Shown in pieces: positions 45,218 through 57,149 of a DNA stretch of 64,000 bases. The DNA is from Primulina eburnea. Taxonomy: Eukaryota; Streptophyta; Magnoliopsida; Lamiales; Gesneriaceae. The DNA lies in assembly GCF_022965805.1 (NCBI RefSeq), contig NW_027330988.1, positions 1 through 64,000 on the forward strand, given 5' to 3'. Made by a program: the position numbers and the translations under genes. Within the stretch, counting starts at the first letter, position 1, and each line of letters starts with the position of its first letter. The notes below the pieces were generated by a model. It saw only the letters and a program-made list of their open reading frames with translations, was not told the origin of the DNA and ran no database searches.

Positions 45218-45448
45218 TGTTCAAATCTTCTAATTGACCAAGTTTGAAGATTGTATAATAATATGTTGTCTCTCTTTGATTGATATTATGTATCTTAGAT
45301 TGATATAGGTGTGTATTTGGTTTTCTTAAGTCAGGGTATTGCTAGGATTATATTCCTGGGTTTCCATTCTAAATAGTTTAGTATGTTGTTTAAATACCAT
45401 GTAGCTATTGGAAAATAATACAATAATATTATTCTCTGATTTTTGACA
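45218..45448 (+). repeat. 5' LTR of the Copia element
   Basis: It starts TGTTCAAAT and ends TTTTTGACA. It shares with the 3' LTR: GAAGATTGTATAA, TTTCCATTCTAAATAGTTTA and CATGTAGCTATTGGAAA. The left boundary is set by alignment with the 3' LTR and is uncertain by a few bases. Confidence 0.85.
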
Positions 45449-45961
45449 TGATATTAGAGATAGTTTTTTTTTTTTTTTTTTTTTTTTTCTAAATTCACTT
45501 TTTTTCTTCCAATCCAATAAATCGTTCTCTTCATTCTTTAATCATGTCTGATTCTGAACAAGAAAGCAGTTGGTATGGACAATCAAGGGAGAATCCTAGA
45601 GAGAGAAAAATTTGAAAATGCTCTCTCCTTCACCAAACTACCGTTCGACTGAAATACTTCACCATCCTTTCACCGAGTTCCAGTTTCCCTGAGATTCATC
45701 GTTCGCCCTCATTCCCAGTCTCCATCGGCCGGCGCCGGCGTCAACCAGAACTTTTAAAATCTCACCTACAGCGTACCTTTTCTTACTTTGTCGGTCCCTT
45801 ACTCTGCCTTTGTCATTTTATCTTGTCCCGATCTTTTCCGATCCCTTAGCTTCTCCCGGTTTATCTGACCTTTAACCTAGCCTCTTGATCCCAATAATCC
45901 TTTTCTCTATCCTTTTTTCCATCGCAGTCAGTGTGCCTTTCTTCCCAGGTCTTTCGTTAAT

Positions 45962-48151
45962 ATGAAATCACCCGTGAAGTATCAGGGTTTTGCTAGAAAT
46001 CAATACAAAAAAAGCTATGACATCAAAGTTGAACAAAAATTGTTCTTAGTCAGTCGAGGTAGGTGGGGTGACTCGGTCTTGGTTTCTGAAAGAACTAGAA
46101 ATGCAACCTACATTCTGGAAATTAATATGGAAAGCTTGGATTGGATCATATCAAAACTATATGATTTCATTAACAAACCACAAGATTGCTCTACTTTCAA
46201 TCGATTTAGAGGCAGAGAATCAGTGGTTCATTTGCAGAAATTCGTTAACGGTCGAGGCAGCTATTTAGAACTATCTAAGTTAGTCTGGAGGGGAAAGTCC
46301 CAGCGAATCATTATACCAAGCGGACGTTTCAATGGGGGATGGAAACGGTTGGCATCTTTCTTGTCTAGGTTCAGGATAAATGGCAGGGACGATGCTTTGA
46401 ACTTCAGAGATATTAAACGGCCGATGGATCAACCACAGAGGAGGCATAATGTTTGGTTGAATACTGGTGTAAAGGTAAGTCCAGAAGTGGTAGAGAAGGA
46501 ACATGTACCAGATATGATATCTAAGGACTGGGACAAGGCTATTATCATCACAAGAGATTGTGTGAACACTTCATGGGAGTTGGTGAGCAATACACTCGGA
46601 AAGGCTATCCAGAGAAAGATCGAAGTTTTCCCATTCCAAGCCAACAAGGCAGTTTGGTGGCCACATAACGAAGAGGTTGCTGTATTCTATTTGCGCTTGA
46701 AGAAATGCTTTTTGGAACGTAAAGTTACATTATCCTTTCAGAAATGGAGTCAAAATATCAACAGAGAAGAGGAAGTGTTCGAGTGTTGCCACAGTTGGAT
46801 TCGCGTTTTAGGGATTCCATGGGACTTATGGTCCAGAGAACTTTTCACTAGTATCGGGGATCAATGTGGTGGTCTGTTAAGCATTAGTCAAGATACGGTC
46901 CTTTTTAGAGATTTATCAGCAGCAAAACTAAAAGTTGTGGGAATCGAAGGAGGATTCATCAATAGAAATTTTCAGATCAAAACCAAAAGAGGACTTATGT
47001 TCGTTCGCATTATCGTGGATTCAGTCAAAATTTCAGAGTACGACATGCAGGAAAAGAGGACTTACGCTCAAGTGGTGATGAATGCAGCCAGCAATGTGAA
47101 AGGCTGGGGTACCAAGGAAGGGATCAATGACAAATTTCAGAATGCAGAAGACTCCCAGGATATCCAAAGCAAGCACGAGGCTAATACCGAAAACCATCCA
47201 GTAGAAAACCAAGAAGGAATGTTCATGCATAAACAGAAGTGCGAGTCAGTGGACAGGAACAAGTTCAGAGATTATAATGCTCCCAAGATCGTCGATCAGG
47301 ATGCTAACGCTGAAAATCGGAGCTGTGTTTCAGAACCATGGTTCCGGGGGAAGAACATTAAGATACTGAAAAAGTTAAAGCCGAAAGGGGTACAAGACTT
47401 TCATAAAGGGAAGATTGACTCTACAAACATTTCTGATACTCAAGAGTTTGGACAGCATTCTTTAGAAGAGGATTGTGGCCCTGCTGTAAGGAAATTTGAG
47501 CACGTTTATTGTAGGAAACAGAAAAAGCATCAACAAGAATCAGAACAAATGAATAAAGTACAAAAACCAAAGAAAGCAATCCTTGATATCGGTAAAGTAT
47601 TAGATCTCGGGGAAGAAGGAATTTGGGAGGAACAACTATATCATGGCGCTAGAGACGACACCTCAGATGATGGCGGAGATTTCAGCGATGCCGACAGTCA
47701 TATATCCGACCACACGGATAAGTCATCAAGAAAATCATTACAATTCGAGGACTTGGGTGAATTCTTTGAACATTCTCCGGTGAAGGTACGCAATTTACCC
47801 ATAAAATCAAAACCTTGTCAGTATCCTCCTCATTCTTCTTCTGTTTCAGATTCTTTTTTTGAGTCGGGGGGAGGGTTGGAGGGCTGGGGTGAGCGGGGAA
47901 ACTGTTCGGTCATTAAAAATGTGGGTTTATCCGGAAATAAAATCATGGGACATTGTGAGGGGATGGATGAAGGGGTCAATTCAAAAGGCCTGGGAAAGCA
48001 GAAATTAAGCGTTGAAGACGAGAACGAGTGCCTAAGAATGATGGGTGTGGAGAAGGTGGAACTTAGAAACTTTGATGACGATGGAAAAATGGCGGAATGT
48101 GAGGCAGCCAGCTGTAGTAAGAGTAACAGGGTAGTAGGAGTGAATCAATGA
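45962..48151 (+). CDS. LINE ORF1 protein, 729 aa (open)
   Basis: The protein is homologous along its length to the ORF1 at 39964-42156 and almost the same size. It shares the FNRFRG, NGRGSYLELSKL, RIIIPSGR, VFPFQANKAVWWP, CCHSWIRVLGIPWDLW and DLSAAKLKVVGIEGGFI blocks. The central domain is DUF4283-like and a charged variable region follows. No zinc knuckle is visible. The end overlaps the ORF2 start (ATGA), as in the other copy. Confidence 0.85.
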   Translation: MKSPVKYQGFARNQYKKSYDIKVEQKLFLVSRGRWGDSVLVSERTRNATYILEINMESLDWIISKLYDFINKPQDCSTFNRFRGRESVVHLQKFVNGRGSYLELSKLVWRGKSQRIIIPSGRFNGGWKRLASFLSRFRINGRDDALNFRDIKRPMDQPQRRHNVWLNTGVKVSPEVVEKEHVPDMISKDWDKAIIITRDCVNTSWELVSNTLGKAIQRKIEVFPFQANKAVWWPHNEEVAVFYLRLKKCFLERKVTLSFQKWSQNINREEEVFECCHSWIRVLGIPWDLWSRELFTSIGDQCGGLLSISQDTVLFRDLSAAKLKVVGIEGGFINRNFQIKTKRGLMFVRIIVDSVKISEYDMQEKRTYAQVVMNAASNVKGWGTKEGINDKFQNAEDSQDIQSKHEANTENHPVENQEGMFMHKQKCESVDRNKFRDYNAPKIVDQDANAENRSCVSEPWFRGKNIKILKKLKPKGVQDFHKGKIDSTNISDTQEFGQHSLEEDCGPAVRKFEHVYCRKQKKHQQESEQMNKVQKPKKAILDIGKVLDLGEEGIWEEQLYHGARDDTSDDGGDFSDADSHISDHTDKSSRKSLQFEDLGEFFEHSPVKVRNLPIKSKPCQYPPHSSSVSDSFFESGGGLEGWGERGNCSVIKNVGLSGNKIMGHCEGMDEGVNSKGLGKQKLSVEDENECLRMMGVEKVELRNFDDDGKMAECEAASCSKSNRVVGVNQ

Positions 48152-51100
48152 AAGTCTTATCGTGGAATATTAGAGGGGCTGGATCAGCCACTAAGAGGGG
48201 ATTGATTAGAGCCGTAATCGTCAAAGAAAAACCGGATTTAATAATATTGCAGGAGACAAAAAAGATAGTGGTGGACAGGAGACTGATTTCTGGCCTTTGG
48301 AAGTCGAGATTTGTGGAATGGGTAAGCCTACCTGCATTGGGAAGGTCGGGGGGTATCACCATTATGTGGGATCCGAGAATTATAAGGGTTAAGGACAATT
48401 TGATTGGTGAATTCTCTGTTTCAATTCACATCCAGAATGATTCACAGCATGATTGGTGGTTCTCGGCTGTTTACGGACCGTGCCATCCGAGTCTTCGTAA
48501 TAATTTTTGGGACGAGCTAGCGGGTCTGAGTGTGATTTGTGGAGAAAGATGGTGCTTGGGGGGAGATTTTAATGTTGTTAGGTCCACTCAGGAGAAAATT
48601 AATAGTTGTTCAATGACATCGAGTATGCAATGCTTCGATAGCTTGATACAGGAGCTTCAGTTATGTGATACGCCTCTATTGAATGGCAAATTCACCTGGT
48701 CGAATCTTAGGAATTCTCCCATTTGTTGTCGACTAGATAGATTTCTGTTCTCGGTGGGATGGACTGAAATTTATCCATTCTATAGACAATCGATCTTACC
48801 TCGAGTAACTTCGGATCATTTTCCGTTAATTCTAGACTTGGAAAAAACAAAATGGGGCCCAACGCCTTTCAGATTCGAGAACGCATGGCTCAGGGACCAA
48901 AGCTTCAAAAACTTGACACAATTATGGTGGAATAACTCCATATCTCAAGGATGGGCGGGATATAGTAGGATGATGATGAAATTGAAGACAATGAAGGATG
49001 ATATCAAAAAATGGAACAAAGATGTCTATGGAAAGACAGAGATGAAAATGGCTGAATTATCGAACAAAATCAGAAGATATGACAGTTTAGAGGGTGAGGG
49101 GAAGGCTTCGGAACGTGTAGTGGCCGAGAGGATAGAAGCGAAGATGATGTTAGAAGAGATGATTAATCGAAAGAATCAAATGAATTTTCAGAAAAGCAAG
49201 ATAAAATGGATCAAAGAAGGGGATCATAATTCTAAATTCTTTCACTCGCTTCTTAACCACCGTAAGAGTAAGGCAATCATTGATAAAATCGAAAGAAATG
49301 ATGGTACAATTACAACTAGTGAGGATGAAATCGTTTCAATCATTTCAGAATTCTTCATGAGATTGTACAGCAAGTCGGGAGATAGATGTTGGGGTATTGA
49401 AGGCGTGAATTGGAGTCCAATTGAAGCCGTGATGAGTCGTCAACTTGAACAAAAATTTAGCGAAGAAGAGGTGAAAGAAGCAGTCTTCAAGTGTGATGGG
49501 GGCAAGAGCCCGGGACCTGATGGATTTACCCTCGCTTTTTTCCAGGAATGCTGGGAATTAGTAAAGACAGATATCATGTTGGTTTTTGATGAATTTTTCA
49601 GTAGTGGCATCGTCAATGGAATCACCAATGAGACTTATATATGCTTGATTAGAAAGAAAGCCGACTCGTTCAAGGTAAAGGATTTTAGACCCATTAGTCT
49701 AATAACAAGCATATACAAAATTTTATCAAAAGTCCTATCAGCAAGACTGAAGAGAGTCATGGCGTCGACAATTTCAGAATCTCAAAATGCATTTGTTGAA
49801 GGACGACAGATTCTCGACTGTGGCCTTATAGCGAATGAATTGCTCGAAGAAACTAGGATTAAGAAAACAAAAGGATGGGTTTTGAAAGTGGATTTTGAGA
49901 AGGCCTACGACAATGTGAGTTGGGAGTTTTTGGATTACGTTTTAATGAAGAAAGGGTTTGGAGACAGATGGAGATCATGGATGAGAGGTTGTGTATCGAA
50001 GGTAACTTTTTCAGTTATGATCAATGGCCGACCGAGAGGATAATTCAGGGCTTTCAAAGGTCTTCGTCAAGGAGATCCATTATCTCCCTTTCTTTTCAAC
50101 TTGGTTGTTGATGTGTTGGGAAGATTGATAGACAAAGCCAAGGAATCACATCTTTTAAAGGGGATAGAGGTAGGCAAAGAAAAGATTGAGATAACTCATA
50201 TCCAGTTTGCGGATGACACGCTTTTTTTCGCAAGGAGCGACGATCACATAAAATTCTTGGCTAAAGTGGTGCTTTCATTTTGTGATATATCGGGTTTAAA
50301 GATCAATTGGGAGAAGAGCTCACTGCTGGGAATTAACCGCGATAGTGATCAAATTGAAAGGTTGGCAAGACACGTGGGATGTGGTACACAGTCATGGCCT
50401 ATTACTTATTTGGGTGTACCCTTGGGTGGAAATCCTTTGAAAGAAGTATTTTGGCAGCCTGTGGTTGCTAAAATGTCCAGAAAATTGGCCACATGGAAGA
50501 AAGCATTTTTGTCGAAAGGAGGTAGATTAACATTGATTCTTTCGGTGTTGAATTCGATGCCCATTTATTACATGTCGTTATTCAAGGTTCCAAAATCTGT
50601 TGAGGTATCATTGGACAAGATATCGAGGGACTTTTTATGGGACGGAATGGATGGAGAGAGTCATTTTCATTTGGCCGCATGGGATCAAGTTTGCAAACCG
50701 AAGGAAAGAGGTGGATTGGGGATTTCAAAAATCAGATTCAAAAATACAGCATTGCTTGGGAAGTGGTGGTGGAGATTTTTTCGAGAAGAGGGCACACTGT
50801 GGAAAAAAATTATTGTGAGCAAATATGGATTACAAGAAAACGGTTGGGATGCGGGATTGGCAAGAAATGTAACATACCGTTGTCCTTGGAAATTTATTTC
50901 CCGGATACACCCAATTTTTAAGAACTGGACTTTAATTAAGGTGAGAGGCGGGAATAAGGTTAGATTTTGGGAGGATAATTGGGTGGGCGACTCTTCTTTC
51001 AAGGTTTGTTTTCCAGCTTTATTTCAGCTTTCATCGTGTCACAACTTACCTATCTCTTACTATGCTCATGTCGGGGGTACAAATCGAGAACACTCTTGGG

Positions 51101-51813
51101 ATTTTCATTTTAGGAGGGCAGTGAGAGATGTAGAGATTGATCAACTCACAGGGTTATTAGAAGTCTTACAGCCTGTTAGATTGGTTGAGGGGGTGGATGA
51201 TTTTATCCAGTGGAGAGGGGATCCGTCGGGTTTGTTTTCTGTTGGCTCTTTCTATGATTCATTTTTCTCATCAAACCTTTTCCCAAAATATCAACTCTTT
51301 GATAAAATCTGGAGAGTTCCTGTTCCTAGCAAGATTCAGTTTTTCTCTTGGACTACAACTCTGGGTAAGCTACCGACATCGGAGATGCTTCAAAAAAGAT
51401 GCCCCGGCCTTGCGTTGTCTCCAAATTGGTGTACTTTATGCAGACATGACTCGGAGTCTCAGGATCACATTTTCATACATTGCCCATTCTCGTCTTCTTT
51501 ATGGATTAAAGCTTTGCAGGAGTTGAGGTTGTTTTGGGTTACGCCTAAATCAACTAAAGACTTATTCAGCTTGGATTTGGGCCGGACAACTGGCAAGAGA
51601 GGAGGAATATTTTGGCGAGTAGTGGTTCAATGCATTTGCTGGACAATTTGGTTGGAAAGAAACCACAGAATCTTCGAAGAAAAAGAATCGGACGTCAACA
51701 AATGCTGGGAGAAAATCAAGCTTAATGTCGCCACATGGATTGGAATTAACAAGGAGTTCAAGAATGTTTCGGTTTTTGATTTGATAAGACAGTGGGACTA
51801 TGTGTATCACTAG
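48148..51813 (+). pseudogene. LINE ORF2 (endonuclease / reverse transcriptase) with one nonsense codon
   Basis: The frame opens MKVLSWNIRGAGS and carries the endonuclease (LGGDFNVV, SDHFPLI) and RT blocks (KSPGPDGFTLAFFQECW, DFEKAYDNVSW). It stops at TAA 50041-50043, after NGRPRG (codon 632). The same frame then stays open through GLRQGDPLSPF, the FADD box (residues 687-690, 50206-50217) and the zf-RVT terminus (CTLCRHDSESQDHIFIHC) to 51813. Total length equals the intact copy within a codon, so the nonsense codon is the only visible lesion. Because it precedes the catalytic box, the product should lack RT activity. Confidence 0.93.
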
Positions 51814-51932
51814 ACCATTAGTGCGATAGATTATGAATTTTTAGGTCATCTGCTATAATCGATGACTGATGTAATCATTTTTATCACTTAAATTAAAATA
51901 TTGTTTCCTATCAAAAAAAAAAAGATTCTGAA

Positions 51933-54900
51933 GCTTAAAAAAAAAACTTTAGTTGTGAAGCAATCTGCCAAATTGGAGTGTGTAAATCTCAATCTAACGA
52001 CCGGTGACTTGCAAAACATTTGGATGAACTTACGTTTGTATGGAAAGAACTACTTGAAATGGTCCCAGTTTGTGCGAACTTTTTTGAAGGTGAAAGGGAG
52101 AATTAGTCACCCAAGAAACCAGGAGAAGACGGCTTCGACACGTAGGATGAAGCTGAATCTATGGTCATGTCGTGGCTGTTGGAGTCTATGGATCCAAGGA
52201 TTAGTGACACTGTCATGTTTTAACGTCTCCAAAGGCCATTTGGGAGTCAATCAAACGAACTTATTGAATTATTCGAAGGCTCGTGATACTGCCCATGCTA
52301 TGAAATCAAAATAAAGGTGGGATCGGTCAAGGAAGGAAATAAACCGATTACTGAGTATGCCAACGAACTTCAAAATCTTTGGCAGGAACTTGATCACTTG
52401 TCGGGTCATTGTGATGAATTGTCCAAAAGATGCCTCTTCTCTAAAACAATTCATTGATAAGGACAGAGTTTATGATTTCTTAGCTGGATTGAACCCATAA
52501 TTATATCAAGGGTCCAAATTCTAGGAAAAGATGAGATACCATCTTTGAAAGAAACAATCTCTTTGATTCAGGCTGAAGAAAGTCGGAGAATTGTGATGCT
52601 TGAGCCTCAAAATTAGATTCCAGAATGACGTCAAGTTAAGTAGTACGGAAGGGCAGAAATATCAAAAGTTGAAGGCCGAGAAGGTAAAAAAGATTTATGG
52701 TGCACTTATTGTAGAAAGACTGGACACACTAAGGACAAGTGCTGGAAATTACATGGCAGAAACAAGGACTGGAATCAATGATGGGGACAGACCAGGAACT
52801 TAAACCAAGCCTACTTTACTGTCAATCAGCCTAGCCAAGAAGGTGACCAAGACTGAATGAACTCAGTAAGAGGCTGAGACTTCGAAAACTCCTTGGGAAC
52901 GAAGAGATGAACAATGTTACTTGTTCCTTTGCCCATTCATGTAAGTCCCTTATCTCTCCAGGATTAAATGCCTCAGATATTGCGGTTAGAAATTTGTGGA
53001 TTGTCGATTCAGGAGCCACGACCATATGAGCCATTCCTCACTTAAATTCAACAACTACACACCTTGTCCAAGCAACCAAAAGATAACCATTGTTGATGGT
53101 GCTCTTACCACTGTTGCTGGGATAAGCAGTGTCCAAATCAGCCCCATAATTAGACTTCACAATGTTCTTCACGTGCCAAGATTATCCACCAGCCTAATAT
53201 CTATCAAAAACCTTACCTACGGCCTTAAATGTAATGTGCTTTTTTATACATCTCATTGTGTGCTTTAGGACCAGGATTCGGGGAGGGAGATTGGACTTGC
53301 TAGGGAAGAAACTAGCTATATTTTCTTGAGGATATTGGAAACTTGAACAGCGTTAAGAATAAAGTGTCTTTGTCTTTTTTTGTCATCTTCAAATAAGGAT
53401 AGCATTTGGCTTCACCATTTCCGATTAGGTCATCCATCGTTTGGATTTTTAAAATCTATGTTTCCATTGTTGTTTGTGGGGTTAGGAAATGAACGTCTTC
53501 ATTGTTATGTTTGTGAGTTTGCAAAACATAAACGTGTAAACTTTCCAATAAGCAACAAAAGATGTGCTACTCCTTTTTATCTAATCCATAGTGATGTTTG
53601 GGAACCTTTGATTACTCCTAATATATCTGGACCTCGATGGTTTATCTCATTTATTGATGATTGCACTCGGATTTCATGGATATTCCTTGTCAAAATAAGT
53701 CTGATGTTAGTACTGTGTTTAAAAATTTCCATTCCATTTTCCAGAATCAATTTGGAGAAAAAATCAAAAAATTTAGATCTGATAACGCGAGAATATTTCA
53801 ATCACACCTTGTCTTCCTATTTTGAAAAGCAGGGAATCATCCCTGAATCATTTTGCACTTATGCCCCACAACAAAACGGAGTGGCGGAGAGGAAAAATGG
53901 TCATTTACTAGCTCCAGCCTGAGCTCTTCTTTTCCATAAAAATGGTCCAAAAAACTATTGGGGAGAAGTCGTACTAACATTTGCATACATTATAAACCGT
54001 TTGCCATAAAAAACGTTAGGTTTTAGAAGTCCAATCCCGGTACTATCTGAAATTTTTCCTTAAACTTGACAAGAAATCTCACCTCAACCCAAATGTTTTG
54101 GTTGCACTGCATTTGTTCATATTCATAACAAGGGAAGTTAGATTATAGAGCTCATAAGTGTATATTTGTTGGGTATTCATCAACCCAAAAGGGCTACAAG
54201 TTTTATCATCCTCCTATTAAGAATTTTTTTGTTTTTATGGATCTTACTTCTGATGAAGATACATCATACTTTACCCAACCGTATCTTCAGGAGGAAGCAG
54301 TACTTGTTCTTGAAGATAAGGATAGAGATTTCTTCTTACTTGAGTTACCTCCGGCCGCTCCGGCAGCCCCAATTACTTCCATTCCAGTTTATGTTGAGCC
54401 AAGTCACTCGTCAAATAATTCTCCTAACAGCAAGCAATTTGACCATGTATACTTAAGAAGAAAAAGCCCGAAGCTGCCCATGAACATTTGTAACCTTTCA
54501 AAATTTCTGTCTCACATAGAGCTTTCCTAGTAAATTCAAACACCATTCACGTTCCTAATAACTTATCTGAGGCATTATCTAATGAGAATTGGAGAGTTGT
54601 TATGAAAAGTGAAATGAAGGGGCTGGAAAAGAATACAACATGGGAAATTGTTGATCTCCCAACAAAAAAGAAGGTTGTGGGTTGCAAGTGGGTGATTACA
54701 ATAAAGTACAAATCCGATGGCTAACTAGAGAGGTACAAAGCCAGACTTGTTGCAAAGGGCTATACACAAACCTATGGTGTTGATTATGAAGAGACATTCG
54801 CTCCCGTTGCCAAGATGAATACATTCCGAATCCTATTGTCTTTAGCAGCCAACTTAACTAGAATTTGTTGCAGTTTGATGTAAAGAATGCATTCTTTCAC

Positions 54901-55940
54901 GGGGATCTGGAAGAAGAAATATAGATGGATGTTCTTCCAGGATTCAATAAAGATTTTGAGGGCTTTAAAGTTTGCAGATTAAAGAAGGCACTACATGACC
55001 TTAAACAATCACCAAGGGACTGGTTTAGGAGGTTCACGAAAGCAACGCTTGCTTATGGATACAGATAAAGCCTAGGAGACCATACTTAGTTATTTAAACA
55101 TTCTTACTCAAGGGGAGTCACAATCCTATTTGTATATGTGGATGATATAGTCGTGACTGAAAAAATGAGAAGGAAAAGCAAGCTTTGAGGAGCCATTTGG
55201 CAACAGAGTTTGAGATGAAAGAACTTGTGAGATTGAAGTATTTTCTTGGAATAGAAGTAGCTCAGTCCAAGAAAGGGATCTTTATCCGACAACAAAAGTA
55301 TCTCATATACCTAATGACTGAAACTGGAATGCTAGCTTGCAAACCAGCCCCTACGCCAATTGATGCTACCCACAAACTTGGTGATGACAATGTTGGACCC
55401 GTAGTCGACAAAGAGAGGTATCAAAGGTTGGTTGGTAAGCTTATCTATCTTGCTCATACCAGACCGGATATTGCATACACTATGGGGGTTATAAGTCAAT
55501 TTATGCATGATCCTAGAGAAGTACACCTATATGCAGTCTATAGGGTACCGCATTACCTAGAAGCGAACCCAGGCAAACGCATTTTATTCAAGAGAAACGC
55601 TGGATTAGGCCTTGAGGCATATGCTGACACTGATTATGCAGGTTCTCTTGTTGATAGAAGGTGCAATCGAGTGACGTGGAGAAACGAAAAGCAAGATGAT
55701 GTGGCTCGATCAAGTTCAAAGGCCGAGTTTAGAGCAATGACATTGAGAATATGTGAATTTTTATGGATCGAGATAATTTTGAATGACTTGAAAATTGAAT
55801 GGGAAGGGCCGATAAGATTATTTTGCGACAACAAATCTGCCATAAATATTGATCATAATCCAGTTCAACACGACAGAATGAAGCATATTGAATGGATTGA
55901 TTTGTACTCAATTTGTTCCTTAGAATGGCCAACTTGTTGA
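51933..55940 (+). pseudogene. Copia gag-pol remnants
   Basis: Recognisable blocks across several frames are: gag (LNLTTGDLQNIWMNLRLYGK, about 51990), zinc knuckle CTYCRKTGHTKDKC (52701-52742), protease WIVDSGATT followed at once by a stop (about 53000), and the GAG-pre/integrase region (IWLHHFRLGHPS, HSDVWEPL, APQQNGVAERKNGHL, 53380-53922). RT follows ([40 protein letters not shown] at 55132-55152), then RNase H (AYADTDYAGSLVDRR, RSSSKAEFRAM, 55185-55940). Several stops and frameshifts separate them. Segment 55185-55940 is open for 251 codons but is only the C-terminal part. Confidence 0.9.
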
Positions 55941-56032
55941 TGTGCTTACAAAATGACTCCAAGGTACAGTATTGCAAAAGATTGTTTCCAAGCTGGGAAT
56001 GGAATATGTCTACTTTTGAGCTTGAGGGAGAA

Positions 56033-56261
56033 TGTTAAAAACTAAAGATATTGTGACTATGTTGGAAGATTGTATAAATAATATGTTGTAGATCTTTAAT
56101 GATATTATTTATATTGGATTGATACATGTGTATATTTGGTTTCCTTAATTCAAAAGATTGCTAGGATTAAGATCTAGAGTTTCCATTCTAAATAGTTTAA
56201 TATGTAAATATCATGTAGCTATTGGAAATAATATAATGAAATTATTCTTTGATTTTTGACA
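56033..56261 (+). repeat. 3' LTR of the Copia element
   Basis: It starts TGTTAAAAACTAAAG directly after the purine tract CTTGAGGGAGAA and ends TTTTTGACA. Many substitutions separate it from the 5' LTR, so the insertion is old. Confidence 0.88.
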
Positions 56262-56332
56262 CTAACAAGTTGCACAAGAATAGATCCAACTAGAAATGGT
56301 AGTTTGAAAAAAGGTTGGGGTCTCATATGACG

Positions 56333-57149
56333 AAATAAGAGGAAATACAAATAGTAAACTTAAATGATTTATATGGATGTCAAAATTAAATTTGGCCCTT
56401 ATGTATCTAGCATGACTTGATTTAGTTTGATATTACTAGACTGCAGTTTTGAAATTCAGCATATATCAGTGTACCCAAATAAGAGGAAACACAGATAGTA
56501 AACTTAAATGATTTATATGGATGACTGGATGTCAAAATTAATTTGGCCCTCAAGTATCTAGCATGACTTGATTTACTTTGATATTACTAGGTTGCAAGTT
56601 CAGTGTTCTAAATGGCGGTTGAGGCGGCCGCCTAGGTGGTAGGCGGCCCTCGACCGCACCGCCTATGCATGAGGCAAGTGTTTTAGGCGTCCCAAGCTAT
56701 TAGGCGTTGGGGAGGTGGTTCGAGGTGGCGAGCAGGCGGGAGAGACGGGCAGTCAAAAGTTTTAAGTTGTAGTCAACAATTTTAAAAACCTAATCAACAA
56801 TTTTAAAAACTTAGTCAACAATTTTAAAAATCTAGTCAAGGTCAACTAATTTTAAATATCAAAACCCTATCACATTATCTAGATGATATTATATTGTATG
56901 AAGCTTCTTTATACTTTAACATTATTTAATTGCACATTTTACATAAAAAATGATGACTATTTGTGATTATATTGCATGATTATCTATTATTATCTATAAA
57001 AAATTACTTAAAAAAATTCAACCGCCTAGGCACTGTCCGGGCACCGCCTGGGTGGCCGAGGCGGTAGGCTGTCATCGACCGCCCTGCCACCGCCTCCCGC
57101 CATTTACAACCTTGTGCAAGTTTGAAATTTAGCATATACCAGTGTACCC
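56333..57149. repeat. About 144-bp tandem duplication; second copy split by a MITE
   Basis: Unit 1 (56333-56476) starts AAATAAGAGGAAATACAAAT and ends CAGTGTACCC. Unit 2 (56477-57149) has the same start and end (AAATAAGAGGAAACACAGAT ... CAGTGTACCC). It contains an extra 8 bp (GACTGGAT) and the MITE at 56601-57114. Unit 1 preserves the empty site. Confidence 0.88.
56601..57114. mobile_element. hAT-type MITE with 8-bp target duplication TGCAAGTT
   Basis: The ends CAGTGTTCTAAATGGCGG and CCGCCATTTACAACCTTG are inverted repeats. Identical TGCAAGTT flanks are at 56593-56600 and 57115-57122. GC-rich subterminal regions rich in GGCGG/CCGCC flank an AT-rich core that contains tandem AGTCAACAATTTTAAAAA repeats (about 56770-56830). 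No transposase is encoded. An 8-bp duplication fits hAT. Confidence 0.92.

Larger units (their letters stand above)
45559..51923 (+). mobile_element. Second full-length L1-type LINE, nested in the Copia gag
   Basis: It is the same family as the LINE at 36185-42586: the same two-ORF layout, 5' UTR similarity (GAGAAAAATTTGAAAATGCTC) and 3' end TTTCCTATCA plus A11 (51913-51923). Direct repeats GATTCTGAA at 45550-45558 and 51924-51932 are the probable, short target duplication. The insertion interrupts the start of the Copia gag, whose ATG-like start lies at 45544 and whose remainder resumes after 51932. ORF2 has one nonsense codon. Confidence 0.92.
45218..56261 (+). mobile_element. Degenerate Copia retrotransposon, split by a nested LINE
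   Basis: Two related LTRs (45218-45448 and 56033-56261) bracket Copia gag-pol remnants. The primer site after the 5' LTR is a degraded tRNA-Met type (TGATATTAGAGA at 45449). A purine tract (GAGGGAGAA) precedes the 3' LTR. Without the inserted LINE (45559-51923) the element is about 4.7 kb, the usual Copia size. Domain order gag, protease, integrase, RT, RNase H is that of Copia/Pseudoviridae. Many stops and frameshifts show it is dead, and no target duplication is recognisable. Confidence 0.92.

Noticed and set aside
55185..55940. Functional 251-aa gene
   Set aside because: It is the RT C-terminus and RNase H part of the dead Copia element, with stops directly upstream.
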